A DNA stretch of 53,126 bases from Marivita sp. (GCF_022763305.1 NZ_JALEGT010000014.1:1-53126), one strand, 5' to 3'; numbered from the stretch's first letter, positions 16,134-23,907 are shown. A program made the numbers and translations. The notes: generated by a model not told the origin, from the letters alone.

Positions 16134-17408
16134 ATGCGCTACATGATGACCTATGATCTCATGGAGACACTTCGCAATACAAATCAATGGCTTGGCGCAA
16201 CCGCGCGCACCATGGCCTCCTACCCGGCATGGGCCATGATGCCCAACCCGGCCATGCAATGGATGGCCGCCTGGGGCGAAGTCACCGAGCGCAGTTTCGA
16301 GCGGATGGTCGTCAAACCCGACTGGGGGATTCGAACCTTCACCCATGAAGACGGCAAGGATCACCTTGTCGAGGTTAAGACCATAGTCGAACGTCCTTTC
16401 GGGAATCTGATCCATTTCGACGTGATCGGCCGCAAGGAACAGCCCCGCAAAATCCTGCTGGTGGCACCGATGTCCGGGCACTACGCGACACTCCTCCGCT
16501 CCACGGTGAAATCCCTAATCGTGAACTGCGAAGTTTACGTGACGGATTGGAACAATGCGCGCGACATCCCCGTGAGCGCGGGCAAGTTCGATGTCGAGGA
16601 TTACACCCTCTACCTTATGGAGTTCATGCGCGAACTGGGACCCGACACCAACGTCGTGGCCGTCTGCCAGCCCGTGCCCCTGACGCTCGCCGCAACCGCC
16701 TATCTGGCCGAGCTTGACCCCGATGCACAGCCGCGCACGCTGACCCTGATCGGCGGCCCGGTCGATCCCGATGCGACCCCCACCGACGTGACCGACTTTG
16801 GCCGCCGCGTGACCATGGGTCAGCTCGAGGAAACCATGATCCAGCGCGTCGGTTTCAAATACAAAGGCGTGGGCCGCATGGTCTACCCGGGCCTCCTGCA
16901 GCTTGCTTCCTTCATCTCGATGAACGGCGACCGGCATCTCAGCGCCTTCTCGAACCAGATCCAGAACGTGATGCGCGGCGAAGCCTCGGATCACGATCCG
17001 CACAACCGCTTCTATGACGAATATCTCGCCGTCATGGACATGCCCGCCGAATTCTACCTCTCCACCGTCGACCGTATCTTCAAGAAGCGCGAGATCGCGA
17101 AGAACGAATTTGTCGTCGCCGGTCACAAGGTCGATTTCGGCGCCATCACCAAGGTCGCCGTCAAGACCGTCGAGGGCGAGAAAGACGATATCTCGGCCCC
17201 TGGCCAGTGCCTTGCCGCGCTGAACCTCTGCACCGGCCTGCCGGACAGCATGAAGGCCAGCCATGTCGAACCCGGTGCCGGCCATTACGGCATCTTCGCC
17301 GGCAAGAGCTGGCGCAACAACATCCGGCCCCTCGTGCTCGATTTCATCGACAGCAATGCGGGCCCGAAACCGGGCAAGGCCAAACCGGCCAACACCAACG
17401 CCGCCTGA
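16134..17408 (+). CDS. phaZ: Intracellular polyhydroxyalkanoate depolymerase PhaZ
   Basis: A 424-residue PhaZ of the intracellular type. It starts MRYMMTYDLMETLRNTNQWLG, holds LVAPMSGHYATLLR near residues 109-122, the nucleophile motif VVAVCQP with the candidate catalytic Cys near 178 (the same Cys-type motif as Ralstonia PhaZ1), and C-terminal HVEPGAGHYGIFAGK with the catalytic His. It releases 3-hydroxybutyrate oligomers from stored PHA. SD AAGGAG lies 8 bases before the ATG at 16134. The divergent position to phaC and the shared operator fit coordinated control. Confidence 0.95.
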   Translation: MRYMMTYDLMETLRNTNQWLGATARTMASYPAWAMMPNPAMQWMAAWGEVTERSFERMVVKPDWGIRTFTHEDGKDHLVEVKTIVERPFGNLIHFDVIGRKEQPRKILLVAPMSGHYATLLRSTVKSLIVNCEVYVTDWNNARDIPVSAGKFDVEDYTLYLMEFMRELGPDTNVVAVCQPVPLTLAATAYLAELDPDAQPRTLTLIGGPVDPDATPTDVTDFGRRVTMGQLEETMIQRVGFKYKGVGRMVYPGLLQLASFISMNGDRHLSAFSNQIQNVMRGEASDHDPHNRFYDEYLAVMDMPAEFYLSTVDRIFKKREIAKNEFVVAGHKVDFGAITKVAVKTVEGEKDDISAPGQCLAALNLCTGLPDSMKASHVEPGAGHYGIFAGKSWRNNIRPLVLDFIDSNAGPKPGKAKPANTNAA

Positions 17409-17413
17409 AGCAA

Positions 17414-17439
17414 AAGGGCTGATCTTCGGATCAGCCCTT
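17414..17439. terminator. Bidirectional terminator between phaZ and the oxidoreductase gene
   Basis: AAGGGCTGATC and its reverse complement form an 11-bp stem closed by a TTCG tetraloop. On the minus strand it is followed by a T-run, and it lies between the convergent ends at 17408 and 17459, so it can serve both genes. Confidence 0.85.
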
Positions 17440-17458
17440 GTGGCATCCGGCCCCGGCT

Positions 17459-18427
17459 TTACCCTTCGGCCGCCCAGATCATGTCGATGGCCCGCTGCGT
17501 GCCCTTGCTGAACTCCAGCGGACAGGGATAATCCGCCTCGCCGCGCACCGCAGCCACAAAGGCCTCGATCTGCCGCACATAGTGGTTCACCCCCGGATAG
17601 TGCAGCACCTCGGTCGGCTGACCCGGCCGCACCAGCCGCACCGTGCTGTGCCCATGCACCTGCGGATTGAACCCGGTCACAACCTCGATCACCCCGGCCG
17701 AGCCGTGAAACACCACGCTCTGATGCGGCGTCATCCGCATCGAGGTCAGCGACGTCAGGGTGAACCCGTCGAATTGGAGCACCGCCTCGGTCCGCACCTC
17801 GACCCCATGCTCCCGGCGGATATCGGCGAACAGCACGGCCTCGGGCTCCTGCCCCGTCACGAACCGGGTCGACCCGAGCGTGTAGACCCCGATGTCCGGA
17901 AGACTGCCACCTCCCAGATCAACGCTGTTGCGAATATTGCCCGGATCAGCCGAGTTGTCATAGCTGAAGGTGGCGTTGACCCGCAGCACTGACCCGATCG
18001 CCCCGCCCTGAACCCAGTCGCGCACCTGCTGCCATTGTGGATGATGCACGATCATATAGGCCTCTGCCGCGACAAGCCCTGTGCGGTCGCGCAGCGCGAT
18101 CAGCGCGTCGATTTCGTCCGCCTGCATCGCGATGGGCTTTTCGCACAGCACGTGTTTGCCCACCTCGAGCGCCTTGCGAGTCCACTCCACATGCAGCGTG
18201 TTGGGCAGCGGGATATAGACCGCGTCGATCTCCGGATCGGCCAGCAGAGCGTCATAGCTGTCCACCACCCGCAACCGGTCGTCGATGGCCTGAAACGGCG
18301 CCGCCTTTGCCGGGTCCGACGTCGCCAACATCGCCAGACGCGATCCCTTCGCGGCATGCAGTGCCGGTGCCAACTGGTCCCGCGCAAATTTCGCAGCCCC
18401 AAGCACTCCCCATCGCAGATCTGTCAT
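17459..18427 (-). CDS. Gfo/Idh/MocA-family NAD(P)-dependent oxidoreductase
   Basis: A 322-residue protein with the N-terminal Rossmann fold (LRWGVLGAAKFARDQLAPAL), AVYIPLPNTLH and the family motif EKPIAMQ near residues 95-101, which carries the conserved Lys. The C-terminal domain (DLGGGSLPDIGVYTL) supplies the usual Asp and Tyr-type residues near the active site. These enzymes oxidise or reduce sugars, inositols or biliverdin-like substrates; nothing nearby indicates the substrate. It starts at ATG 18427 after GGGAGGGA. Confidence 0.92.
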   Translation of the reverse strand: MTDLRWGVLGAAKFARDQLAPALHAAKGSRLAMLATSDPAKAAPFQAIDDRLRVVDSYDALLADPEIDAVYIPLPNTLHVEWTRKALEVGKHVLCEKPIAMQADEIDALIALRDRTGLVAAEAYMIVHHPQWQQVRDWVQGGAIGSVLRVNATFSYDNSADPGNIRNSVDLGGGSLPDIGVYTLGSTRFVTGQEPEAVLFADIRREHGVEVRTEAVLQFDGFTLTSLTSMRMTPHQSVVFHGSAGVIEVVTGFNPQVHGHSTVRLVRPGQPTEVLHYPGVNHYVRQIEAFVAAVRGEADYPCPLEFSKGTQRAIDMIWAAEG

Positions 18428-18465
18428 ACCAAGTCCCTCCCCTGTTTGATCCGTGCCTTAACACG

Positions 18466-18493
18466 AAAAAACGCCGGGCACAGGCCCGGCGTT
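18466..18493 (-). terminator. Intrinsic terminator of rpoH
   Basis: On the minus strand, AACGCCGGGC, a four-base loop and GCCCGGCGTT form a 10-bp stem followed by TTTTTC. It lies 26 bases past the rpoH stop. Confidence 0.92.
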
Positions 18494-18518
18494 CATGTCG
18501 CTCCACTCCGTCAGAGGC

Positions 18519-19415
18519 TCAGACTGCGCTCAGCAGCCCCTGCTCACGGGCAAGATCACGCATCCGCTTCTGCAGCTTCTCGAAAGCGCGCACCTCGATC
18601 TGGCGAATGCGCTCGCGGCTCACGTCATACTGGCTCGACAGATCCTCGAGCGTCACCGGCTTGTCCGCCAGACGGCGCTGGGTGAGGATATCCTTCTCAC
18701 GGTCGTTGAGAACATCCATCGCCTGCACCAGCATGGCCCGACGCGCTTCAAGCTCATCACGTTCCTCGTAATCCGTCGCCTGATCCGCGCTTTCATCCTC
18801 GAGCCAGTCCTGCCACTGCATCGACCCTTCGCCCTCGGACCCCACGGTCGCGTTCAGCGAGGCATCGCCCCCTGAAAGACGCCGGTTCATCGAGATCACC
18901 TCGTCCTCGGTCACACCGAGATCAGTTGCGATCTTCTCGACATGCTCGGGGCGCAGATCGCCGTCTTCCAGCGCACCAATCCGCGACTTGGCCTTGCGCA
19001 GGTTGAAGAACAGCTTTTTCTGCGCGCTGGTCGTGCCCAGCTTCACCAGCGACCAGGACCGCAGGATGTATTCCTGGATCGAGGCGCGAATCCACCACAT
19101 CGCATAGGTCGCCAGACGGAAGCCCTTTTCCGGATCGAACCGCTTGACCGCCTGCATCAGGCCGACATTCGCCTCCGAAATCACCTCGGCCTGCGGCAGA
19201 CCATAGCCACGATAGCCCATCGCGATTTTCGCCGCGAGGCGCAGGTGGCTTGTGACCATCTTGTGCGCGGCTTCGGTGTCTTCCTGCTCGACCCAGCGCT
19301 TGGCGAGCATGTACTCTTCTTCAGGTTCCAGAAGCGGAAACTTCCGGATCTCCTGAAGATAGCGACTCAGTCCGGCTTCCGGTGACGGGGCCGGGAGATT
19401 CGCATAATTGGCCAT
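18519..19415 (-). CDS. rpoH: Heat-shock sigma factor RpoH (sigma-32 family)
   Basis: A 298-residue sigma-32. Region 2 has EANVGLMQAVKRFDPEKGFRLATYAMWWIRASIQEYILR near residues 81-119, the diagnostic RpoH box QKKLFFNLR lies near 132-140, and the region 4 helix-turn-helix ends in SRERIRQIEVRAFEKLQKRMR. It directs heat- and oxidative-stress transcription; Rhodobacter species carry two RpoH paralogues, and this one looks like the RpoHI type. The upstream gap holds a sigma-32-like promoter (19452-19480) and a CtrA-like box (19492-19510), so autoregulation and cell-cycle input are possible. Confidence 0.95.
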   Translation of the reverse strand: MANYANLPAPSPEAGLSRYLQEIRKFPLLEPEEEYMLAKRWVEQEDTEAAHKMVTSHLRLAAKIAMGYRGYGLPQAEVISEANVGLMQAVKRFDPEKGFRLATYAMWWIRASIQEYILRSWSLVKLGTTSAQKKLFFNLRKAKSRIGALEDGDLRPEHVEKIATDLGVTEDEVISMNRRLSGGDASLNATVGSEGEGSMQWQDWLEDESADQATDYEERDELEARRAMLVQAMDVLNDREKDILTQRRLADKPVTLEDLSSQYDVSRERIRQIEVRAFEKLQKRMRDLAREQGLLSAV

Positions 19416-19451
19416 ACCCTTGTCCCTCCAATGTTTACGGGCTTAACATCC

Positions 19452-19480
19452 AATTTGGGAAGCAGCCCGACGATTTCAAG
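19452..19480 (-). promoter_or_regulatory. Sigma-32-type promoter of rpoH
   Basis: On the minus strand, CTTGAAA (19480-19474), a 14-base spacer and CCCAAATT (19459-19452) match the heat-shock consensus CTTGAAA-N11-16-CCCATNT. It lies 37 bases upstream of the ATG. Confidence 0.65.
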
Positions 19481-19491
19481 TATCTTCGTTT

Positions 19492-19510
19492 CGTTAAATC
19501 TAATTTAACG
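19492..19510. promoter_or_regulatory. CtrA-type box upstream of rpoH
   Basis: CGTTAAATCTAATTTAACG contains TTAA-N7-TTAA, the full alphaproteobacterial CtrA recognition motif, and is also a 19-bp palindrome. It sits 12 bases upstream of the heat-shock -35 element. Confidence 0.55.
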
Positions 19511-19568
19511 CACATCTGCTCCGGTGTAAGAGGCATGTCAGTGCGCTCACGCACATGCGACGATTGTT

Positions 19569-20594
19569 TCAGCCACGCAAACTTGTGATCAGATCATCCA
19601 TGTCTTGGGGTAACGCGGCCTCGAACCGGATGGTTTCACCGCTCACCGGATGCTCGAACCCCAACACAGCCGCGTGCAGCGCCTGCCGGTCGAACGCGGC
19701 AAGCCGCGCCGTTACCTCATCCGGCAACGCCCCCTTTGCCACCTTGCGACGTCCGCCATATACCGGATCACCGATCAGCCCATGCCCGGCATGCGCCATA
19801 TGCACCCGGATCTGATGCGTCCGACCGGTTTCCAGCCGACACTCCACCAGTGACACCTGCGGCGGCGTTCCGAACACCTCCAGCACACGCGCCCGCGTGA
19901 TCGCGTGTTTGCCGTGGCCAAAGAACACCGCCTGTTTCTGCCGGTCGGTCTTGTGCCGCGCCAGATCGCTTGTAACCTTGATCACCGCCCCCGGTTCGAT
20001 GGACACGCCCCGCACTCCGCGCAACCGCGGATCGGCCGGGTCCGGGTGCCCATGCACCAGCGCCAGATAGAGCCGCTCCACACTATGCGCCGCAAACTGC
20101 TCGGCCAGCCCGTGATGCGCGCGATCCGACTTGGCGATCACCAGAAGCCCGCTTGTGTCCTTGTCGATCCGGTGCACGATCCCCGGCCGCCCCACACCGC
20201 CGACACCCGACAGCTTGCCTCCGAAATGATGCAGCAGCGCATTGACCAGCGTCCCGCCCGGCGTTCCAGGCGCCGGATGCACCACCATCCCCGCCGGTTT
20301 CATCACCACGATCAGGTCGTCGTCTTCGTACCGCACATCCAGCGGCAGCTCTTCCGCGCCGATATGGCTTTCCGCCACCTCGGGCAGCGCGATCTCGATC
20401 ACGTCGCCCTCCGCCACCTGCGCCTTTGGATTGCTCAGCACCTCCCCGGCCCGGCAGACGGCCCCATCGTCGATCAGCTTGGCCAGCCGCGTGCGCGACA
20501 GCGCCGCCTCCTCTGGCACGTCCCGCGCCAAGGCCTTATCAAGGCGCGGCGGCGGTTCGGCCCCGATGGTCACGCGCAGAATGGAGTCAGACAT
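19569..20594 (-). CDS. rluD: 23S rRNA pseudouridine synthase RluD
   Basis: A 341-residue RluA-family enzyme: N-terminal S4 RNA-binding domain (RLDKALARDVPEEAALSRTRLAKLI), then the catalytic core with HRIDKDTSGLLV, whose Asp near residue 144 is the conserved catalytic residue. RluD isomerises U1911, U1915 and U1917 in helix 69 of 23S rRNA. The start ATG at 20594 overlaps head to head with the start of the divergent gene at 20593 (both use the same CATG); a TTG at 20600 is an alternative. Confidence 0.93.
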   Translation of the reverse strand: MSDSILRVTIGAEPPPRLDKALARDVPEEAALSRTRLAKLIDDGAVCRAGEVLSNPKAQVAEGDVIEIALPEVAESHIGAEELPLDVRYEDDDLIVVMKPAGMVVHPAPGTPGGTLVNALLHHFGGKLSGVGGVGRPGIVHRIDKDTSGLLVIAKSDRAHHGLAEQFAAHSVERLYLALVHGHPDPADPRLRGVRGVSIEPGAVIKVTSDLARHKTDRQKQAVFFGHGKHAITRARVLEVFGTPPQVSLVECRLETGRTHQIRVHMAHAGHGLIGDPVYGGRRKVAKGALPDEVTARLAAFDRQALHAAVLGFEHPVSGETIRFEAALPQDMDDLITSLRG

Positions 20595-20898
20595 GGACAA
20601 CGCCCCCGAAGATCAGGCCCCCGAACCGGCCAATTTGCGATTCCTGCGGCGGCTGGTGACAGTCCTGACCGCAACGATGATCGGCGGGGTCATACTCATC
20701 GTGGCGCTGATTGTCATCCGCTACAATCAGTCCAGCACCCCTCTGCCCGATGTCATCACCCTGCCCGGCGGCACCACTGCCACCGCCTTCACCCAGGCGC
20801 GCAACTGGTATGCCGTCGTGACCGAGGACGACCAAATCCTCATTTTCGCCCGCGACAGCGGGCGGCTGCTGCAGACGATTCAGATCGAAGCCAAGTAA
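20593..20898 (+). CDS. Small single-pass membrane protein (DUF6476-like)
   Basis: A 101-residue product. A short acidic, Pro-rich N terminus is followed by one membrane helix (LVTVLTATMIGGVILIVALIVI) near residues 20-41, then a periplasmic-type segment with beta-strand-like pieces (PDVITLPGG, NWYAVVTEDDQILIFARDSGRLLQTIQI). I believe it belongs to DUF6476, a family of unknown role common in Rhodobacteraceae; that name is from memory. Its ATG overlaps the divergent rluD start. Confidence 0.8.
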   Translation: MDNAPEDQAPEPANLRFLRRLVTVLTATMIGGVILIVALIVIRYNQSSTPLPDVITLPGGTTATAFTQARNWYAVVTEDDQILIFARDSGRLLQTIQIEAK

Positions 20899-20901
20899 GG
20901 A

Positions 20902-20978
20902 TGGTACCGACACCCCGGCTCGAACGGGGGACCTCTTGATCCACAATCAAGCGCTCTAACCAACTGAGCTATGTCGGC
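20902..20978 (-). tRNA. tRNA-His (GTG anticodon)
   Basis: The minus strand folds as a full cloverleaf: acceptor GCCGACA with TGTCGGT, D arm AGCTCAGTTGGTTAGAGC, anticodon stem CTTGA/TCAAG with loop TTGTGGA (anticodon GTG), T arm CCCCGTTCGAGCCGGGG, and encoded ACCA end. Position 1 is G opposite U72, and the discriminator is A73; no extra G-1:C73 pair is encoded. This matches the special tRNA-His identity known for many alphaproteobacteria. Confidence 0.97.
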
Positions 20979-21030
20979 ACTGAGGGGGCAATTACCGGGA
21001 CGGTTCGGGCAATGCAAGCCCCATCTGGCA

Positions 21031-21516
21031 TCACAGGTTCACTTCCCAGGATTGTTCGACCAGATCGACGCCAAAGCTGTGCACCGGCTTGGACGATATG
21101 CAGCGCCACCCATGTGAGCGGTAGAGCGCACAGGCCGCGCGGTGGCTTTCATGGGTCCAAAGCTGCATGCGCGCATACCCCGCATCGCGCGCAAACCCCA
21201 TGCAGGTCTGCAACATGAGTTTGCCCAGACCTGCGCCGCGCGCCTCTGACGACAGGATGAACAGCCGCAGCTTGGCCGTTTCCGCGTCGAGCCGCACGCA
21301 GAAGATGCTTCCCAACCGCGCACCGCCCCGCACCGCCACCCAGCCGCGTTCGCAGATCGGGTCCTGCTCGGCTTCGAAATCACGCAGGATCGTGGCGACG
21401 AGCGGGGCGAAGGTGCCGTCAAAGCCTTCGGCCTCGGCATAGTGGCGGCCGTGCAGATCGACCAGCCAGTCGAAATCGCCAGGACCATAGGCGCGCAGGG
21501 TGACATCATCGGACAT
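21031..21516 (-). CDS. GNAT-family N-acetyltransferase
   Basis: A 161-residue GNAT domain. The acetyl-CoA-binding motif A reads LRLFILSSEARGAGLGKLMLQTCMGFARD (R/Q-x-x-G-x-G/A type), and the distal helix is HESHRAACALYRSHGW. The N-terminal part DFDWLVDLHGRHYAEAEGF resembles acetyltransferase domains fused to MarR-type regulators, but no regulator part is present here. The substrate is unknown. ATG 21516 chosen; an earlier in-frame start would add an atypical leader. Confidence 0.9.
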   Translation of the reverse strand: MSDDVTLRAYGPGDFDWLVDLHGRHYAEAEGFDGTFAPLVATILRDFEAEQDPICERGWVAVRGGARLGSIFCVRLDAETAKLRLFILSSEARGAGLGKLMLQTCMGFARDAGYARMQLWTHESHRAACALYRSHGWRCISSKPVHSFGVDLVEQSWEVNL

Positions 21517-21606
21517 GCGCGCACTCTGCATCGGCACGCGCTTGCAAAACAAGCCCCCCGGCGCTATGGCCCGTGTCCTGAGCCGCAACTCCGCCGGAGA
21601 CCAGCC

Positions 21607-21810
21607 ATGGGCATCAACACCGAACGCGACATCGAAGCCAACCTGCAGATCGGCCCGACCGACATCGGCATGGTGCGCCTTTTCGTGCTGGCCGACGGGA
21701 TCGAGATTCCGATGGATTTCTCCCCCGAGGAAGCCGACGAGATCGCCGAAGAAATCCGCCTCGCCGCAACCGCCGCGCGCAAGGTCAAACCCAAGTCCAA
21801 GCGCAAGTAA
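21607..21810 (+). CDS. Small acidic/basic protein of unknown function (DUF6324-like)
   Basis: A 67-residue product: N-terminal NTERDIEANLQIGPTDIGMVRLFV, a short strand region ADGIEIPMDF, an acidic helix SPEEADEIAEEI, and a Lys-rich tail KVKPKSKRK. It looks like a conserved roseobacter small protein (DUF6324 from memory). SD GGAGA lies 7 bases before the ATG. It diverges from the acetyltransferase gene. Function unknown. Confidence 0.75.
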   Translation: MGINTERDIEANLQIGPTDIGMVRLFVLADGIEIPMDFSPEEADEIAEEIRLAATAARKVKPKSKRK

Positions 21811-21977
21811 GCGCGCCGTCCCAGCGTTACCGGGACCAAGCATGACAACTGCGGCTACCCTATGCCAGACGCCTACCGCCGCTCTGGTACGCCCCTACTG
21901 ACCCTGCGACATCCGTCACGGACTGACAGACGCCCATCTATGCGCCGACGCCGCAAACGACGCCAAAGCACCCAGCC

Positions 21978-22457
21978 TCACGCCCAAGCGCTCAGCGCCG
22001 CCTCCGGATCGCGCAACGCATGAAGCCGTCGTGCTGCGTGGGTCGCGAACTTCCGGATCAACACATTCCGCCGCGCGCCCGCAAGCTTGTCCTCCGGGGC
22101 CATACGCACGATTTCAGCGTCATACCCATCCGCAATGATCAGTCCGGTTTCCACCGGCAAAAGCTCGGACGGAAATTCCAGATCGACCGCCCAGAAATAC
22201 CGGTCACACCAGTCCAGATACCCTTCCCATTTGTGATCCGACTGAAAATCCGCCCGCGAGGATTTGCATTCGACGATCCAGATCTCGCCTTTCGGCCCCA
22301 ACGCCATCACATCAACCCGCAGGCCGCGATCCGGCACGAATTCCTCGATCACCGAAAACCCATGGCTGGCAAGGTGGCGGCACACCCCCCGCGCCAGGAT
22401 TTGTCCCGGCTGCAAATCGGCCCCTGCGCCGATGCGCTGATCAGGTAGAACGGTCAT
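21978..22457 (-). CDS. mmcB: MmcB-family DNA repair protein
   Basis: A 159-residue protein with the restriction-endonuclease-like core of MmcB (DUF1052): FVPDRGLRVDVMALGPKGEIWIVECKSSRADFQSDHKWEGYLDWCDRYFWAV, including the D-x-n-E-x-K signature (Asp near 51, Glu-Cys-Lys near 64-66). In Caulobacter MmcB helps survival after DNA crosslinks and is part of the SOS response. A perfect LexA box sits 13 bases before the ATG, so the same control is very likely here. Start ATG 22457 fits the box position. Confidence 0.92.
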   Translation of the reverse strand: MTVLPDQRIGAGADLQPGQILARGVCRHLASHGFSVIEEFVPDRGLRVDVMALGPKGEIWIVECKSSRADFQSDHKWEGYLDWCDRYFWAVDLEFPSELLPVETGLIIADGYDAEIVRMAPEDKLAGARRNVLIRKFATHAARRLHALRDPEAALSAWA

Positions 22458-22470
22458 ACCCAATAGACAT

Positions 22471-22485
22471 GAACAAAGTGTGAAC
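22471..22485 (-). promoter_or_regulatory. LexA (SOS) box upstream of mmcB
   Basis: On the minus strand the sequence is GTTCACACTTTGTTC, a perfect alphaproteobacterial GTTC-N7-GTTC SOS box, 13 bases upstream of the mmcB ATG. Confidence 0.85.
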
Positions 22486-22560
22486 AAAAATCAAGCCATC
22501 TGAAAGATCGAGGCGAAAACCCCCTTGTCAGATGCGGCCAACGCGCCTACCTCAATCGCA

Positions 22561-22720
22561 GGCGGGTTTCTGCGCTACGCGTGACAGGTTGCATTCCGGT
22601 GGCCTTAAGCAATTCCGAGGGAGTTGGCTCTGTCCGGGCCCTGGTCCGGTTACCCGACGCCCACCTGTATATACAGGTCCTCGGGAATGAGAGAACCGCA
22701 CGGTTGCCGTGGTTCCCGCC
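22561..22720 (+). ncRNA. ssrS: Candidate 6S RNA (SsrS)
   Basis: A gene-free 160-base stretch with ends that pair (GGCGGG at 22561-22566 with CCCGCC at 22715-22720). Inner helices form a rod: ATTCCGAGG (22612-22620) pairs with CCTCGGGAAT (22679-22688) around one bulge, and ACCTGTATATACAGGT (22663-22678) is a perfect apical-type hairpin. A possible -35 TTGTCA lies at 22525-22530. Length and rod shape with internal bubbles fit alphaproteobacterial 6S RNA, which binds sigma-70 RNA polymerase. The family call is from pattern memory, not a covariance-model search. Confidence 0.6.
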
Positions 22721-22722
22721 GC

Positions 22723-23055
22723 TTATTTCCTGAAAATCTGACGGGTTTGTCCCCGCGCACGCGGGCGTTCGATGGGGACGGGAACGGTGCGGATCATCAT
22801 CCCGCGATGATCGTCATCATCCTCGTCGTCCTCGTCATAGGTCATCGACATGATCGAAATACCGAACTGCACACCGGCGAACACGATCCCGTTGAACAGC
22901 CAGAGCAGGAACACCGCCAGCACACCCACATCGGTATGCGTCACCAGATGCCAGAGATTGGCGACGTTGAAATAAAGCAGCAGCGCCACGAATACGGCTG
23001 CCAGAACAAAGCCCAGCGCGCTCTGGCGGATGTAGTGTTTGATGAGATCCGGCAT
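22723..23055 (-). CDS. Small two-helix membrane protein of unknown function
   Basis: A 110-residue protein with two membrane helices (FVLAAVFVALLLYFNVANLWHLV and VGVLAVFLLWLFNGIVFAGVQF), a strongly acidic patch DEDDEDDDD after the second helix, and a basic C-terminal tail. ATG 23055 chosen. The 3' end abuts the candidate 6S RNA on the other strand. I do not recognise a named family. Confidence 0.75.
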   Translation of the reverse strand: MPDLIKHYIRQSALGFVLAAVFVALLLYFNVANLWHLVTHTDVGVLAVFLLWLFNGIVFAGVQFGISIMSMTYDEDDEDDDDHRGMMIRTVPVPIERPRARGQTRQIFRK

Positions 23056-23140
23056 GACGCGCCTCGCTTTCCTAGCTATCCACCTAGCCTGCTGCACTGC
23101 GATTTCAAAGTCTCAAACACCGAAGGGTGCCGCGCGCGGC

Positions 23141-23332
23141 TCAGGAGGACCCGTCTGAAGGCGGCCTTTTCGCCTGATCCCGCTCTTTTTCAAGCAGCTC
23201 CCGGATCTCTTCGGGGCTGACAGGTTTTTTCTTGCAGGCCCGCCAATCCGGATCACCCTTGGTGACAAGCATATGAAAATATTTGAAATCTTCTGCGATC
23301 TCCCGAAGGAAGTCGCGCAATGGATGAAACAT
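23141..23332 (-). CDS. Short hypothetical protein
   Basis: A 63-residue basic/acidic helical product (DFLREIAEDFKYFHMLVTKG, then SPEEIRELLEKERDQ). The codon pattern looks like the neighbours. No signal peptide or membrane segment. It lies 86 bases after nusB on the same strand. Function unknown; it could be a small conserved roseobacter protein. Confidence 0.6.
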   Translation of the reverse strand: MFHPLRDFLREIAEDFKYFHMLVTKGDPDWRACKKKPVSPEEIRELLEKERDQAKRPPSDGSS

Positions 23333-23418
23333 GCCTGATCCGTTCCGGTCTCGTCAGAAACTGGAACGGCCGAACTCAGGGGAAGATTACAAAATTTTCC
23401 GCAAACCGCGGATCGGCG

Positions 23419-23907
23419 TCAAAACGCCTCGGGTCGCGCCTCGCGCGCCATGTGATCAAGAACCGCGTTCACGAATTGCGGCTCTTTTCCCTCGGGAAAG
23501 AACGCGCGTGCCACGTCGACATATTCGTTGATGATGACCTTGGGCGGTGTTTCGGTCGCCACAAGCTCGGCACCAGCGGCCCGGAACAGCGCCCGCAGGG
23601 TCGGGTCGATGCGCGCGATGGGCCATTTCGCCACCAGCCCGCGATCGGTCATCTGGTCGATCTTCGCCTGCCAGTTCACCGCTTCTTCGGCGATCCGGCG
23701 GAAGAGGTCCACATCGCCCTCGACAAGCTCTGCACCGTCGTCCTGTGCCAGCCCGAACCGATGATCGAGGAATTCCACCGCCACGGAATCAACCGACTGG
23801 CCGGACTGTTCCATCTGGAACAGCGCCTGCACGGCATAAAGCCGCGAGGCGGACCGTTTCTGGCGTTTCTCATCCACCTTTTTGGGCGTCTTGGCAGCAG
23901 GGCTCAT
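23419..23907 (-). CDS. nusB: Transcription antitermination factor NusB
   Basis: A 162-residue NusB: SASRLYAVQALFQMEQSG near residues 20-37 and the C-terminal signature PKVIINEYVDVARAFFPEGKEPQFVNAVLDHMA. NusB with NusE (S10) binds boxA in rRNA leaders and prevents early termination. It overlaps ribH by four bases, the common ribH-nusB pairing. Confidence 0.95.
   Translation of the reverse strand: MSPAAKTPKKVDEKRQKRSASRLYAVQALFQMEQSGQSVDSVAVEFLDHRFGLAQDDGAELVEGDVDLFRRIAEEAVNWQAKIDQMTDRGLVAKWPIARIDPTLRALFRAAGAELVATETPPKVIINEYVDVARAFFPEGKEPQFVNAVLDHMAREARPEAF

Noticed and set aside
14283-17408. A single very long plus-strand frame that runs through the phaC region into phaZ
   Set aside because: The left 1850 bases are the antisense of a clear phaC; the real protein starts at ATG 16134 with a good SD.
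22561-22720. 4.5S (SRP) RNA or tmRNA
   Set aside because: No SRP tetraloop and asymmetric-loop signature, and no tRNA-like domain or tag frame; the fold fits 6S better.
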